DNA from: Actinocatenispora comari
GTDB taxonomy: Bacteria; Actinomycetota; Actinomycetes; Mycobacteriales; Micromonosporaceae
NCBI RefSeq assembly: GCF_017312725.1
Contig: NZ_BOPO01000004.1
Coordinates: 83,884 to 147,883, forward strand
DNA length: 64,000 bases
Direction of reading: 5' to 3'
The position numbers and the translations under genes were made by a program. Shown piece after piece: positions 16,447-23,378 of this stretch; the first letter of the stretch is position 1, and every line of letters starts with the position of its first letter. The notes beneath the pieces were generated by a model. It was not told where the DNA came from. It ran no database searches and saw nothing but the letters and a program-made list of their open reading frames with translations.

Positions 16447-16965
16447 ATGCGGGCGGCCGACGAGCAGCGCTACACCGAGTACGTCTCGGCCCGGCTGCCT
16501 GCGCTGCACCGGCTCGCGTACCTGCTGTGCGGCGACCCGCACCGCGCCGACGACATCGTCCAGGCCGCCATCGTCAAGCTGTACCGGCACTGGCGGCGGG
16601 CCAGCCAGGCCACCGACCTGGACGCCTACGTCCGCACCATCGTGGTCCGCTCCTTCCTGGACGAGCAGCGGCTGCGCTGGGCGTCGGTCCGACTGTTCGG
16701 CCACCCCCAGGACGGTCCGGTGATCCCGGCGGCCCCGCCGGACACCGAGACCGGCATCGTCGTGCACACCGCGCTGACCCGGCTGCCGCCCCGGCAGCGG
16801 GCCGCGCTGGTACTGCGGTTCCTGTGCGACCTGTCCACCGAGTCCACCGCCGCCGCGATGCACTGCTCGACCGGCAACGTCAAGCGACTGACCTCCGACG
16901 GGCTGCGCCGGCTGCGCGGCCTGCTCGCACCGGTCGCGGAAAGGTGCGCCGATGGAACCCGCTGA
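16447..16965 (+). CDS. SigE-family ECF RNA polymerase sigma factor
   Basis: The product is 172 residues, with region 2 (RLPALHRLAYLLCGDPHRADDIVQAAIVKLYRHW) at about residues 12-48 and region 4 (LTRLPPRQRAALVLRFLCDLSTESTAAAMHCSTGNVKRLTSDGL, here as residues ~112-157) containing the recognition helix. This is the compact SigE-type ECF layout common in actinomycetes. A GGAGAGG ribosome site lies 8-15 bases before the ATG. Its 3' end overlaps the next gene by 14 bases, a membrane protein that is the obvious candidate anti-sigma partner. It lies between the pse blocks, so it may respond to envelope state and control part of the locus. Confidence 0.9.
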   Translation: MRAADEQRYTEYVSARLPALHRLAYLLCGDPHRADDIVQAAIVKLYRHWRRASQATDLDAYVRTIVVRSFLDEQRLRWASVRLFGHPQDGPVIPAAPPDTETGIVVHTALTRLPPRQRAALVLRFLCDLSTESTAAAMHCSTGNVKRLTSDGLRRLRGLLAPVAERCADGTR

Positions 16966-18217
16966 GTACGACGGTGACCGGCTGCTCGCACCGCTGCGGG
17001 ACCTGCCGACGCCGCCGACGCACGTCGACGTGGCGGACGCGGTACGCATCGGCCGGCGCCGGGCCCGGGCCCGCACCCGGCTGCTCACCGGCGCCACCGC
17101 GCTGGTGGTGATCCTGACGCTGGTGGTCTCGTTCGGCACCACCGGGCTGGATCGGCTGCTTCCCGGGCCGGAACGCCCGGCCGCGGCCGGTGGCACCTTC
17201 GACCCGCTGCGGCGGGCGGTGACGGTCGGTGCGGCCGGCGGGTTCGTTCCGGTCAGCTACGAGACCGGCCGGTACTGGCAGCGGGTCGTGCTGCGCCGCG
17301 CCGACGACGCCGACCCGCGCCCGTCGGACCCGGTGGCGAGCGTGACCGTCTACCCGAAGGGCCGGCTCCCGCAGGTCGACGGCGCGCGCTGGCATCCCGG
17401 TGGCCGGCGGGCCGGGGCCGCGGTGCCCGGTCGCACCGGGTACTGGGTGGCGCCGCCGGTGGTCGCCGCCGGCGCCACCGGGCTCGCCTGGCGGCTGCCC
17501 ACCGGCGAGTGGGCGGTCGGGCAGGTGAACCGCACCGGCGCCGCCTGGCGCGACCGGCTCGCCAAGGTCGCCCTCTCGGTACGGCCGGGTGGCGGGCAGG
17601 TCCGGCTGCCGCTGACGATCCCGCGCCGGGTCGCCGACGTGCTCGGGCGACTGCACGGGACGCTGACCACGGTCGGGCCGGACACCTCCCGCGGCGTGTA
17701 CGCCCTGGTGCTGCGCCCGGCGTCCGCCGACCAGGAGACGACCGACGGGTCGGCGGACGTCGTGGTCGGGGTGCAACGCGACGCCGATCGCGGCCCGCTG
17801 CTCGGCGACCCGTGGCCCGGCGTGGATCTCGCCGCGCTCAGCGGGTTGACCACCGGTGCGGTCTCGGCCGTCCTCGACAGCACCGCCAGCGGTTTCACCG
17901 TGGTCGCCACCCGGTCCCGCGGCCGGCTCGACGTGGCTACCGGGACCTCCGGCGCCGGCAGCACTCCGTCGCCGTCCCCGAGCTCGCCGTCCGGCTCGTC
18001 CGGCAGCACGCCGATCCCGTCCGGCGGTGCGCCGAGCCCGTCGTCGGGCTCGACCGGCGACACTCCGGACGCGTCGTCGGCGAGCCCCTCGCCGAGCTAC
18101 TCGGCCGGCACCCCGCAGGCGGCGGGCGCCCAGGACCTCGCCCGGCTCGTCACGTCGATCCGCCTGGTGGGCGCCGACCGCGACGAGACGCACTGGGCCA
18201 CCCGCCCGCTGACCTGA
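16952..18217 (+). CDS. Membrane-anchored partner of the ECF sigma factor, putative anti-sigma
   Basis: The product is 421 residues: a ~45-residue acidic then Arg-rich cytoplasmic N-terminus, one membrane helix (LLTGATALVVILTLVVSF, ~residues 44-62) and a large extracytoplasmic domain ending in a Ser/Pro/Gly-rich linker at ~residues 335-390. The topology matches single-pass anti-sigma factors that follow SigE-type genes. No zinc-binding HxxxCxxC motif of ZAS-type anti-sigma factors is visible. The Ser/Pro linker suggests a cell-wall-spanning sensor. Function is inferred from overlap and topology. Confidence 0.7.
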   Translation: MEPAEYDGDRLLAPLRDLPTPPTHVDVADAVRIGRRRARARTRLLTGATALVVILTLVVSFGTTGLDRLLPGPERPAAAGGTFDPLRRAVTVGAAGGFVPVSYETGRYWQRVVLRRADDADPRPSDPVASVTVYPKGRLPQVDGARWHPGGRRAGAAVPGRTGYWVAPPVVAAGATGLAWRLPTGEWAVGQVNRTGAAWRDRLAKVALSVRPGGGQVRLPLTIPRRVADVLGRLHGTLTTVGPDTSRGVYALVLRPASADQETTDGSADVVVGVQRDADRGPLLGDPWPGVDLAALSGLTTGAVSAVLDSTASGFTVVATRSRGRLDVATGTSGAGSTPSPSPSSPSGSSGSTPIPSGGAPSPSSGSTGDTPDASSASPSPSYSAGTPQAAGAQDLARLVTSIRLVGADRDETHWATRPLT

Positions 18218-18263
18218 CCGGGCCGGTTCCGATCACCGCGGCGGCGCCCGGCGCCGGCAGCGC

Positions 18264-19340
18264 TCAGAGCAGGTCCCAGGTGAGCGGGGTGCCCTTCGCG
18301 ACGTCGGTACGGAAGCTGCGCCCGGCGACGGTGTCGAACGCGTCCGGGGCCAGGCCTCCGGTGGGCCGGATCGACCGGACGTTGTGCGCGGTCACCGGCT
18401 CACCGGCGCGCACGTCGGCGACCACGTGCAGGGACCGCCGGAACCGCAGCCCCTCCGCCTCCGCCGAGGACGGACCGAACGACACCCGGCCGAGCGCCCG
18501 CCAGGCCGTCTCGGTCTCGGTACGCAGGGCGGCCAGTTCGGCCGGCTCCAGCGAGAACGCCGAGTCGACGCCGCCGTCCGCGCGAGACAGCGTGACGTGC
18601 TTCTCGATCACCGTCGCGCCCAGTGCCACCGACGCGATCGCGGCACCGATACCCAGGGTGTGGTCGGACAGCCCGACGTGCGTGTCGACCGCGCCGGCCA
18701 GTACCGGCAGGGTGCGCAGGTTGCTGGCCTCCGGCGGTGCCGGGTAGGACGCGGTGCAGGCGAGCACGACGAGCTGCTCGTTGCCGACCGAGCGGGCCGC
18801 CCGCACCGCGGCGTCGATCTCCGCGAGCGTGGCCATCCCGGTACTGATGATCAGCGGCTTGCCGGTGGCCGCCATCCCGCGCACCAGCGGCAGGTCGGTG
18901 ACCTCGGACGACGCCACCTTGTAGGCGGGTACGTCGAGGCTTTCCAGGAACTCGATCGCGGTCGGGTCGAACGCGCTGGAGAACGCGGCCAGGCCCAGGT
19001 CGGCGGCGAGCGCGAAGATCGGCTCGTGCCACTCCCACGGCGTGTGCGCCTCCTGGTACAGCTCGTACAGCCGGCGGTTGGGCCACAGCTTGTGGTCGGC
19101 GGCCAGCCGGAACCGCGGCGTGTCCACGTCGACGGTGATCGTGTCGGCCGTGTAGGTCTGCAGCTTCACCGCGTGCGCACCGGCGTCGGCGGCCATCCGG
19201 ACGATGTCCAGCGCCCGGTCGAGCCGGCCGTCGTGGTTGCCGGACATCTCGGCGATGATCATCGGCGGGTGCGCCGGCCCGACGCTGGTCTTGCCGATCT
19301 GCACGTCCGGCCGGGTCGCCGGCTGGTGCGGGCTGGTCAT
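18264..19340 (-). CDS. pseI: PseI, pseudaminic acid synthase
   Basis: Condenses 2,4-diacetamido-2,4,6-trideoxy-L-altrose with phosphoenolpyruvate to pseudaminic acid. The product is 358 residues, normal for NeuB-family enzymes. Motifs: MIIAEMSGNHDG with the conserved Glu and N-H-D, AVKLQTYTADTIT, KVASSEVTDLPLV, ISTGMATL, LACTASYPAP, VGLSDHTLG, and VIEKHVTLSRADGGVDSAFSL (part of the active site). A C-terminal SAF/antifreeze-like domain (SLHVVADVRAGEPVTAHNVRSIRP begins it, ~residue 295) follows. M-S-G-N-H-D in place of NeuB-type I-G-x-N-H-x-G is the PseI signature. It overlaps pseH by ATGA. Confidence 0.95.
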   Translation of the reverse strand: MTSPHQPATRPDVQIGKTSVGPAHPPMIIAEMSGNHDGRLDRALDIVRMAADAGAHAVKLQTYTADTITVDVDTPRFRLAADHKLWPNRRLYELYQEAHTPWEWHEPIFALAADLGLAAFSSAFDPTAIEFLESLDVPAYKVASSEVTDLPLVRGMAATGKPLIISTGMATLAEIDAAVRAARSVGNEQLVVLACTASYPAPPEASNLRTLPVLAGAVDTHVGLSDHTLGIGAAIASVALGATVIEKHVTLSRADGGVDSAFSLEPAELAALRTETETAWRALGRVSFGPSSAEAEGLRFRRSLHVVADVRAGEPVTAHNVRSIRPTGGLAPDAFDTVAGRSFRTDVAKGTPLTWDLL

Positions 19341-19930
19341 GCGTTCTCCTCGGGCGAAACGGTGTGGGCGGCAGCGGTCCGGCCGGTGCCGTGGGAGGCG
19401 GTGGAGGTGGCGCCGCGGCGCTGGTCGCGGCGCAGGCCGATCCGGCGGTACCGGACGGTGCGGCCGGCCACGGTGCGCACCGCGGGCGGCCCCTCGACGA
19501 AGCCGAACCGGCGGTTGCCCCGGCGTACCGCGGTGTTGTGCTCCAGCACCTCGCCGGTGAGCAGGTCGAGCCGCAGCACCTCGAACGCGTGGTCCAGCGC
19601 GGCCCGCTGCACGCCGAGCCAGGACGACAGGCCGGTACCGCGGGCCTCGACCCCCTCGACGTCGAGGTAGAAGCCCCACGAGCCGGTGCGCTGGCCCGCC
19701 TCGGTGCGCAGGTCCTCGAACAGCACCACGCCGGCCGGCAGCTCGGCCTCGCCGTCGCGCTCGCAGTAGACCAGCAGCGCCCGGCTCGGGTCGGCGGCGA
19801 CCCGCCGCCACCACACGCGGTGCTCGTCGGCGCCGATCTCGTGGTCGGTGAAGCTGGCCGCCCGTACCTGTGGATGGTTGCGCCAGCGTCGGATCGTCTC
19901 GCGCTCCGCCTCACGCGCGGCACGCAACAT
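19337..19930 (-). CDS. pseH: PseH-like GNAT acetyltransferase
   Basis: Expected to N-acylate the 4-amino group of UDP-4-amino-4,6-dideoxy-N-acetyl-beta-L-altrosamine, the step after PseC. The product is 197 residues of the GNAT fold: REAERETIRRWRNHPQVRAASFTDHEI at the N-terminus is typical of PseH, WGFYLDVEG and GTGLSSWLGVQRAALDHAFEVL form the acyl-donor region, and EHNTAVRRGNRRFGFVEG closes the fold. The last ~25 residues are a low-complexity tail overlapping pseI by ATGA. The neighbouring acyl carrier protein system, read divergently, raises the possibility that the acyl donor is not acetyl-CoA. Confidence 0.87.
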   Translation of the reverse strand: MLRAAREAERETIRRWRNHPQVRAASFTDHEIGADEHRVWWRRVAADPSRALLVYCERDGEAELPAGVVLFEDLRTEAGQRTGSWGFYLDVEGVEARGTGLSSWLGVQRAALDHAFEVLRLDLLTGEVLEHNTAVRRGNRRFGFVEGPPAVRTVAGRTVRYRRIGLRRDQRRGATSTASHGTGRTAAAHTVSPEENA

Positions 19931-19952
19931 GCACGGCTCCTGATTCTCGCAG

Positions 19953-19996
19953 CCTGGAATTCATCTTCGGTTGCGGTTCGTACGCTACATTCCAGG
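19953..19996. promoter_or_regulatory. Inverted repeat in the pseH/ACP divergent promoter region
   Basis: CCTGGAAT (19953-19960) and ATTCCAGG (19989-19996) form an 8-bp inverted repeat with 28 bp between the arms, in the 110-bp A+T-richer region between divergently transcribed pseH and the acyl carrier protein gene. It could be a shared operator. No regulator is identified. Confidence 0.35.
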
Positions 19997-20040
19997 CCGC
20001 CACGGACCCTATCCCCACATGAACACGAGGTAATTCGGAA

Positions 20041-20322
20041 ATGAATTCTGACGGATCCGCCGCACCGATTTCCGCACTCAACCGAGATCAGCTCCGGGAA
20101 CTGCTCACGCAGGTACTCGCCGCGCAGGGCAAGGATCTGCCGGCGGGCGAGTCCGCGGAGCTCGCCGCGATCGGATTCCGGTCGCTGGACTTCTCCGAAC
20201 TGGCGCTGCGGGTCGAGGACGAGATCGGTCGCGAGCTCAACTTCGACGCGCCCGGGCTGCGCACCATCCGCACCGTGGGCGACGTGCTCGACTTCCTCAC
20301 CGAGCTGCAGGACCCGGCATGA
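20041..20322 (+). CDS. Acyl carrier protein
   Basis: The product is 93 residues, acidic, with the ACP fold signature LAAIGFRSLDFSELALRVED. Ser48 is the expected phosphopantetheine site. The residue before it is Arg, where fatty-acid ACPs have Asp (D-S-L); position 50 is Asp. This points to a specialised carrier, not the housekeeping AcpP. It heads a three-gene plus-strand unit with an acyl-adenylating ligase and a short-chain dehydrogenase, next to the pse genes, so it probably carries the acyl group that decorates the sugar. Confidence 0.85.
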   Translation: MNSDGSAAPISALNRDQLRELLTQVLAAQGKDLPAGESAELAAIGFRSLDFSELALRVEDEIGRELNFDAPGLRTIRTVGDVLDFLTELQDPA

Positions 20323-20410
20323 GCATCGGGCCCGGAAAGCCGTGCGGCGACGGGGAGACGCCGACGGGCGGGAGCGGCGCCGGGCGGGCCCGGTACCCGG
20401 TGGTGGTCGC

Positions 20411-21592
20411 GTGATCGCCGCGAACAACCGGCTGCAGCTCGGCGAGATCGCCACCAGCTGGGCCGATCTGGCCGACGCGGCGAGCCTGCCGGACCCGGTC
20501 GCGGTGTGCACCGACGACCCGACGACCGCGTTCGCCGCGGTGCGCCACCACGCCGACCACGGCACCGAGTTGCTGGTCGCGGCGCGCTCCCGGATCGACG
20601 AGACGCTGCGCGCCGAGCTGATCGAGGCCGGCTTCGCGCTGCCCGACGACGGCGTACCGGCGCACCGGGCCGCCGATCCCGGTCGGCTGTGGCTGCTCAC
20701 CAGCGGCAGTACCGGTCGTCCCAAGCGGGTCGCGCACACCCTCGCCGGGTTGACCACCGTCACCGCGCCGCAGCCACCGCGGGTGTGGCTGTGCCCGTAC
20801 TCGCCGGGCAGCTACGCGTGGTGGCAGCTGGTGACGCTGTCGCTCGCGGTACCCGGGCAGGACCTCGTCGTTCCATCCACTGTGGACGACTGGGCCGCGG
20901 CAGCGGTGGCGCACCGGGTGACCGCGGTGTCCGGTACGCCGACGTTCTGGCGCCAGGCGCTGTACCGGCACGGCGACGAGCTGGCGGGCCTCGCGCTGGC
21001 GCAGGTGACGCTCGGCGGCGAGCCGGTCGACCAGCCGATCCTCGATGCGCTGCGCGCCGCCTTCCCGACCGCCCGGATCAGCTGGATCTACGCCTCCAGC
21101 GAGGTCGGCGCCGCGGTCGTGGTGCACGACGGCCGGGCCGGCTTCCCCGCTTCCTGGCTGGACCGCGCCGCCGGCGACCGGCCCCGACTGTCCGTTGTGG
21201 ACGGTGAGCTGCTGGTCGGCTCGCCGCACCGTGGCCTGGACCAGCCCGAGCTGATACGCACCGGCGACCGGGCACAGCTGTCCGGCGACCGGGTGCTGCT
21301 GCCCGGCCGGCTGGGCCACGACGAGATCAACGTCGGCGGTACCAAGGTGTCCGCCGGTGCCGTGCGCGAGGTGTTGCTGGGCCACCCGGCGGTGCGCTGG
21401 GCCCGGGTCACCGGCCGGCGCGCCCCGCTGGTCGGCCAGGTCGTCAGCGCCGAGATCGTCACCGATGGTTCGGTGGATTCCGTTGACCTGCAACGGTTCG
21501 CCGGCGAACGGCTGGCCGAGACCGCGGTACCGCGACACATCCGCATCCTGTCCGAGATCCCGGTGAAGGAAACGTTGAAGAGCGATGTCTGA
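20411..21592 (+). CDS. Short ANL-superfamily acyl-adenylating ligase
   Basis: The product is 393 residues from the GTG at 20411, shorter than the usual ~500 because the N-terminal region before the P-loop is reduced. LWLLTSGSTGRPKRVAHTL is the ATP-binding loop, ISWIYASSEVG is the A5-like motif, ELIRTGDRAQL and LPGRLGHDEINVGGTKVS cover the hinge, and the C-terminus ends IPVKETLKSDV with the expected catalytic Lys close to the end. It probably activates a carboxylic acid and loads it on the ACP encoded 88 bp upstream. Its stop lies inside the first codons of the SDR gene. Confidence 0.8.
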   Translation: MIAANNRLQLGEIATSWADLADAASLPDPVAVCTDDPTTAFAAVRHHADHGTELLVAARSRIDETLRAELIEAGFALPDDGVPAHRAADPGRLWLLTSGSTGRPKRVAHTLAGLTTVTAPQPPRVWLCPYSPGSYAWWQLVTLSLAVPGQDLVVPSTVDDWAAAAVAHRVTAVSGTPTFWRQALYRHGDELAGLALAQVTLGGEPVDQPILDALRAAFPTARISWIYASSEVGAAVVVHDGRAGFPASWLDRAAGDRPRLSVVDGELLVGSPHRGLDQPELIRTGDRAQLSGDRVLLPGRLGHDEINVGGTKVSAGAVREVLLGHPAVRWARVTGRRAPLVGQVVSAEIVTDGSVDSVDLQRFAGERLAETAVPRHIRILSEIPVKETLKSDV

Positions 21593-22328
21593 ACAGTGCG
21601 TACCGCCCGCGTCGGTGGTCCTGGTGTCCGGCGGCTCCCGCGGCCTCGGACTGTCCATCGTGGAGGATCTGGTCGGCAGCGGGCTGCGGGTCGCCACGTT
21701 CGCCCGCAGCATCACCCCGGAGCTGGCCAAGCTCGCCGACGCCGAACCCGACCGGGTGCTCGCCGGCGCCGTCGACATCACCGACCGGGCCGCGACGACC
21801 GAGTTCGTCCGTACCGCGGAGTCGTCGCTCGGCCCGATCGACGCGCTGGTCAACAACGCCGCGATCGGCCAGGACTCGCTGCACGTGCACACCTCGCCGG
21901 ACCGGTTGGCGAACCTGATCGAGGTGAACCTGACCGCGCCGCTGCTGCTGACCCGGTTGGTGTTGCGGCGGATGCTCGCCGGTGGCCGGCGCGGCCGGAT
22001 CGTCAACGTCACCTCGATCTGCGCCCGCCGCGGCTTCCCCGGCCTCGTCGCGTACTCGGCGACCAAGGGCGGGATGGAGGCGGCGACCCGCTCGCTGGCC
22101 CGCGAACTGCGGGACCGGGCGCTGGTCAACTGCGTCGCGCCCGGCTTCTTCGCCTCCGAGATGTCCGCGGTGCTCGGTACCGACCAGCTCGGGGCGATCG
22201 TCCGCCGCACCCCGACCGGTCACCTCACCGAACCGGCCGAGGTCCTGCCGGTGATCCGGATGCTGCTGCTCGCCGACACCAACATCCACGGCCAGACCAT
22301 CACCATCGACGGCGCCGCCGGCAGCTGA
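21585..22328 (+). CDS. Short-chain dehydrogenase, 3-oxoacyl-ACP reductase-like
   Basis: The product is 247 residues. VVLVSGGSRGLG is the NADPH motif, NNAAIG the structural motif, and YSATKGG the catalytic Tyr-x-x-x-Lys with Ser in ICARRG-preceding NVTSI. VNCVAPGFFASEM and the C-terminal GQTITIDGAAG are FabG-like. It overlaps the ligase gene by eight bases. With the ACP and ligase it could reduce a 3-oxoacyl-ACP to a 3-hydroxyacyl-ACP for attachment to the sugar. A direct action on a nucleotide sugar is an alternative. Confidence 0.85.
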   Translation: MSEQCVPPASVVLVSGGSRGLGLSIVEDLVGSGLRVATFARSITPELAKLADAEPDRVLAGAVDITDRAATTEFVRTAESSLGPIDALVNNAAIGQDSLHVHTSPDRLANLIEVNLTAPLLLTRLVLRRMLAGGRRGRIVNVTSICARRGFPGLVAYSATKGGMEAATRSLARELRDRALVNCVAPGFFASEMSAVLGTDQLGAIVRRTPTGHLTEPAEVLPVIRMLLLADTNIHGQTITIDGAAGS

Positions 22329-22360
22329 CCGGTACCGGCGGGGCCGGCGGCACCGGTCAG
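22325..22360. terminator. Bidirectional hairpin between convergent genes
   Basis: CTGACCGGT (22325-22333) pairs with ACCGGTCAG (22352-22360), and the inner CCGGC/GCCGG can extend it. The arms include the stop codons of both convergent genes (SDR on plus, PEP-mutase family on minus), a compact shared terminator. Confidence 0.5.
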
Positions 22361-23163
22361 CCGAAGTCGGTGGCGTACGAGGCGGCCTCGTCGTACGACG
22401 GAAGCCCGGTCGGCAGCGGGGTACCGGCGGCGACAGCGCGGGCGGTGTCCAGCGCGGCGCCGAGCGCGGCCCGGAACAGCAACGAGCCGGTGCTGATCCG
22501 GCGCACCCCCAGCTCGGCGAGCCGGGCCACCGGCAGCTCCGGCATCGCCAGCACGTTCAGCGGCAGCGGCAGGTCCCGGGCCAGCCCGGCGATGGTCCCC
22601 GGATCCCGCAGCCCGGGGACGAACAGCCCGTCCGCACCGGCGTCCCGGTAGGCGGCGAGCCGGCGTCCGGTCTCCGCGACCGGCGCGCCGGGCAGCCAGT
22701 ACGTGTCGGTCCGGGCGTTGACGAACAGCCCGCTGGAGCCGGCCGCCCGGACCAGCTCGCACTGGTCCGCCAGCGGGGCGAGCGTGCCGTCCGGCCGGCC
22801 GTCCTCGATGTTGACACCGACCACGCCGGCGGCGGCCAGCTCCGCGACGAGGGCGGCGACGTCCGCCGGCGCCGCGCCGAAACCCGCCTCGATGTCCACC
22901 GTCACCAGGACCGGCAGCCGGGCCAAACGGCGCGCCAGGTGCACCGTGGTCGACCGGGTGGCACCGGTCGCGTCGACGCTGCCGGCCGCCGCCGCGACCC
23001 CGAGGCTGGTGGTACCGATCGCGGCGAAGCCGGCGCGGGCCAGCGCCGCGCCGGACGCGTGATCCCAGGCGTTCGGCAGCACCAGCGGCGCGCCGGCGCG
23101 GTGCAACGCCCGGAACCGTTCGACCCGCTCGGCCATCGTCGGATCTCCCGCAACGTCGGTCAT
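22357..23163 (-). CDS. PEP mutase / isocitrate lyase superfamily protein
   Basis: The product is 268 residues from the ATG at 23163 (a GTG at 23172 and an ATG at 23136 are alternatives). LVLPNAWDHASGAALARAGF, AIGTTSLGVA, VTVDIEAGFG with the Mg-binding acidic pair, VGVNIEDG and FVNARTDTYW are diagnostic of this alpha/beta-barrel superfamily. The K-K-C-G-H lyase loop of isocitrate lyase is absent, so it belongs to the oxaloacetate-decarboxylase or PEP-phosphonomutase-like side. No phosphonate genes are near. Substrate unknown. Confidence 0.85.
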   Translation of the reverse strand: MTDVAGDPTMAERVERFRALHRAGAPLVLPNAWDHASGAALARAGFAAIGTTSLGVAAAAGSVDATGATRSTTVHLARRLARLPVLVTVDIEAGFGAAPADVAALVAELAAAGVVGVNIEDGRPDGTLAPLADQCELVRAAGSSGLFVNARTDTYWLPGAPVAETGRRLAAYRDAGADGLFVPGLRDPGTIAGLARDLPLPLNVLAMPELPVARLAELGVRRISTGSLLFRAALGAALDTARAVAAGTPLPTGLPSYDEAASYATDFG

Positions 23164-23378
23164 GGTGCTCACCGTAGGCCGGCGACGCTTCGGCCCCGGC
23201 CGTACCGTCCGACCCGCTCGACCGGGCCGCGCGTCGCACGGGTGTTCGCTGCCGCCGGGGCGCTGACCGGCCCGCTGCGGTCGACCGCCGCCGTCGGCCC
23301 CGGCCGTACCGTCCGGCCGCGCTGGACCGGGTGGTGCGTGGCACCGGCCGACCGATGTCGTTCGACCGGATCGTGCGG

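Noticed and set aside
20041-22328. NRPS/PKS starter module
   Set aside because: ACP, ligase and SDR are present but there is no ketosynthase, condensation domain or thioesterase, and the context is nonulosonic acid synthesis.
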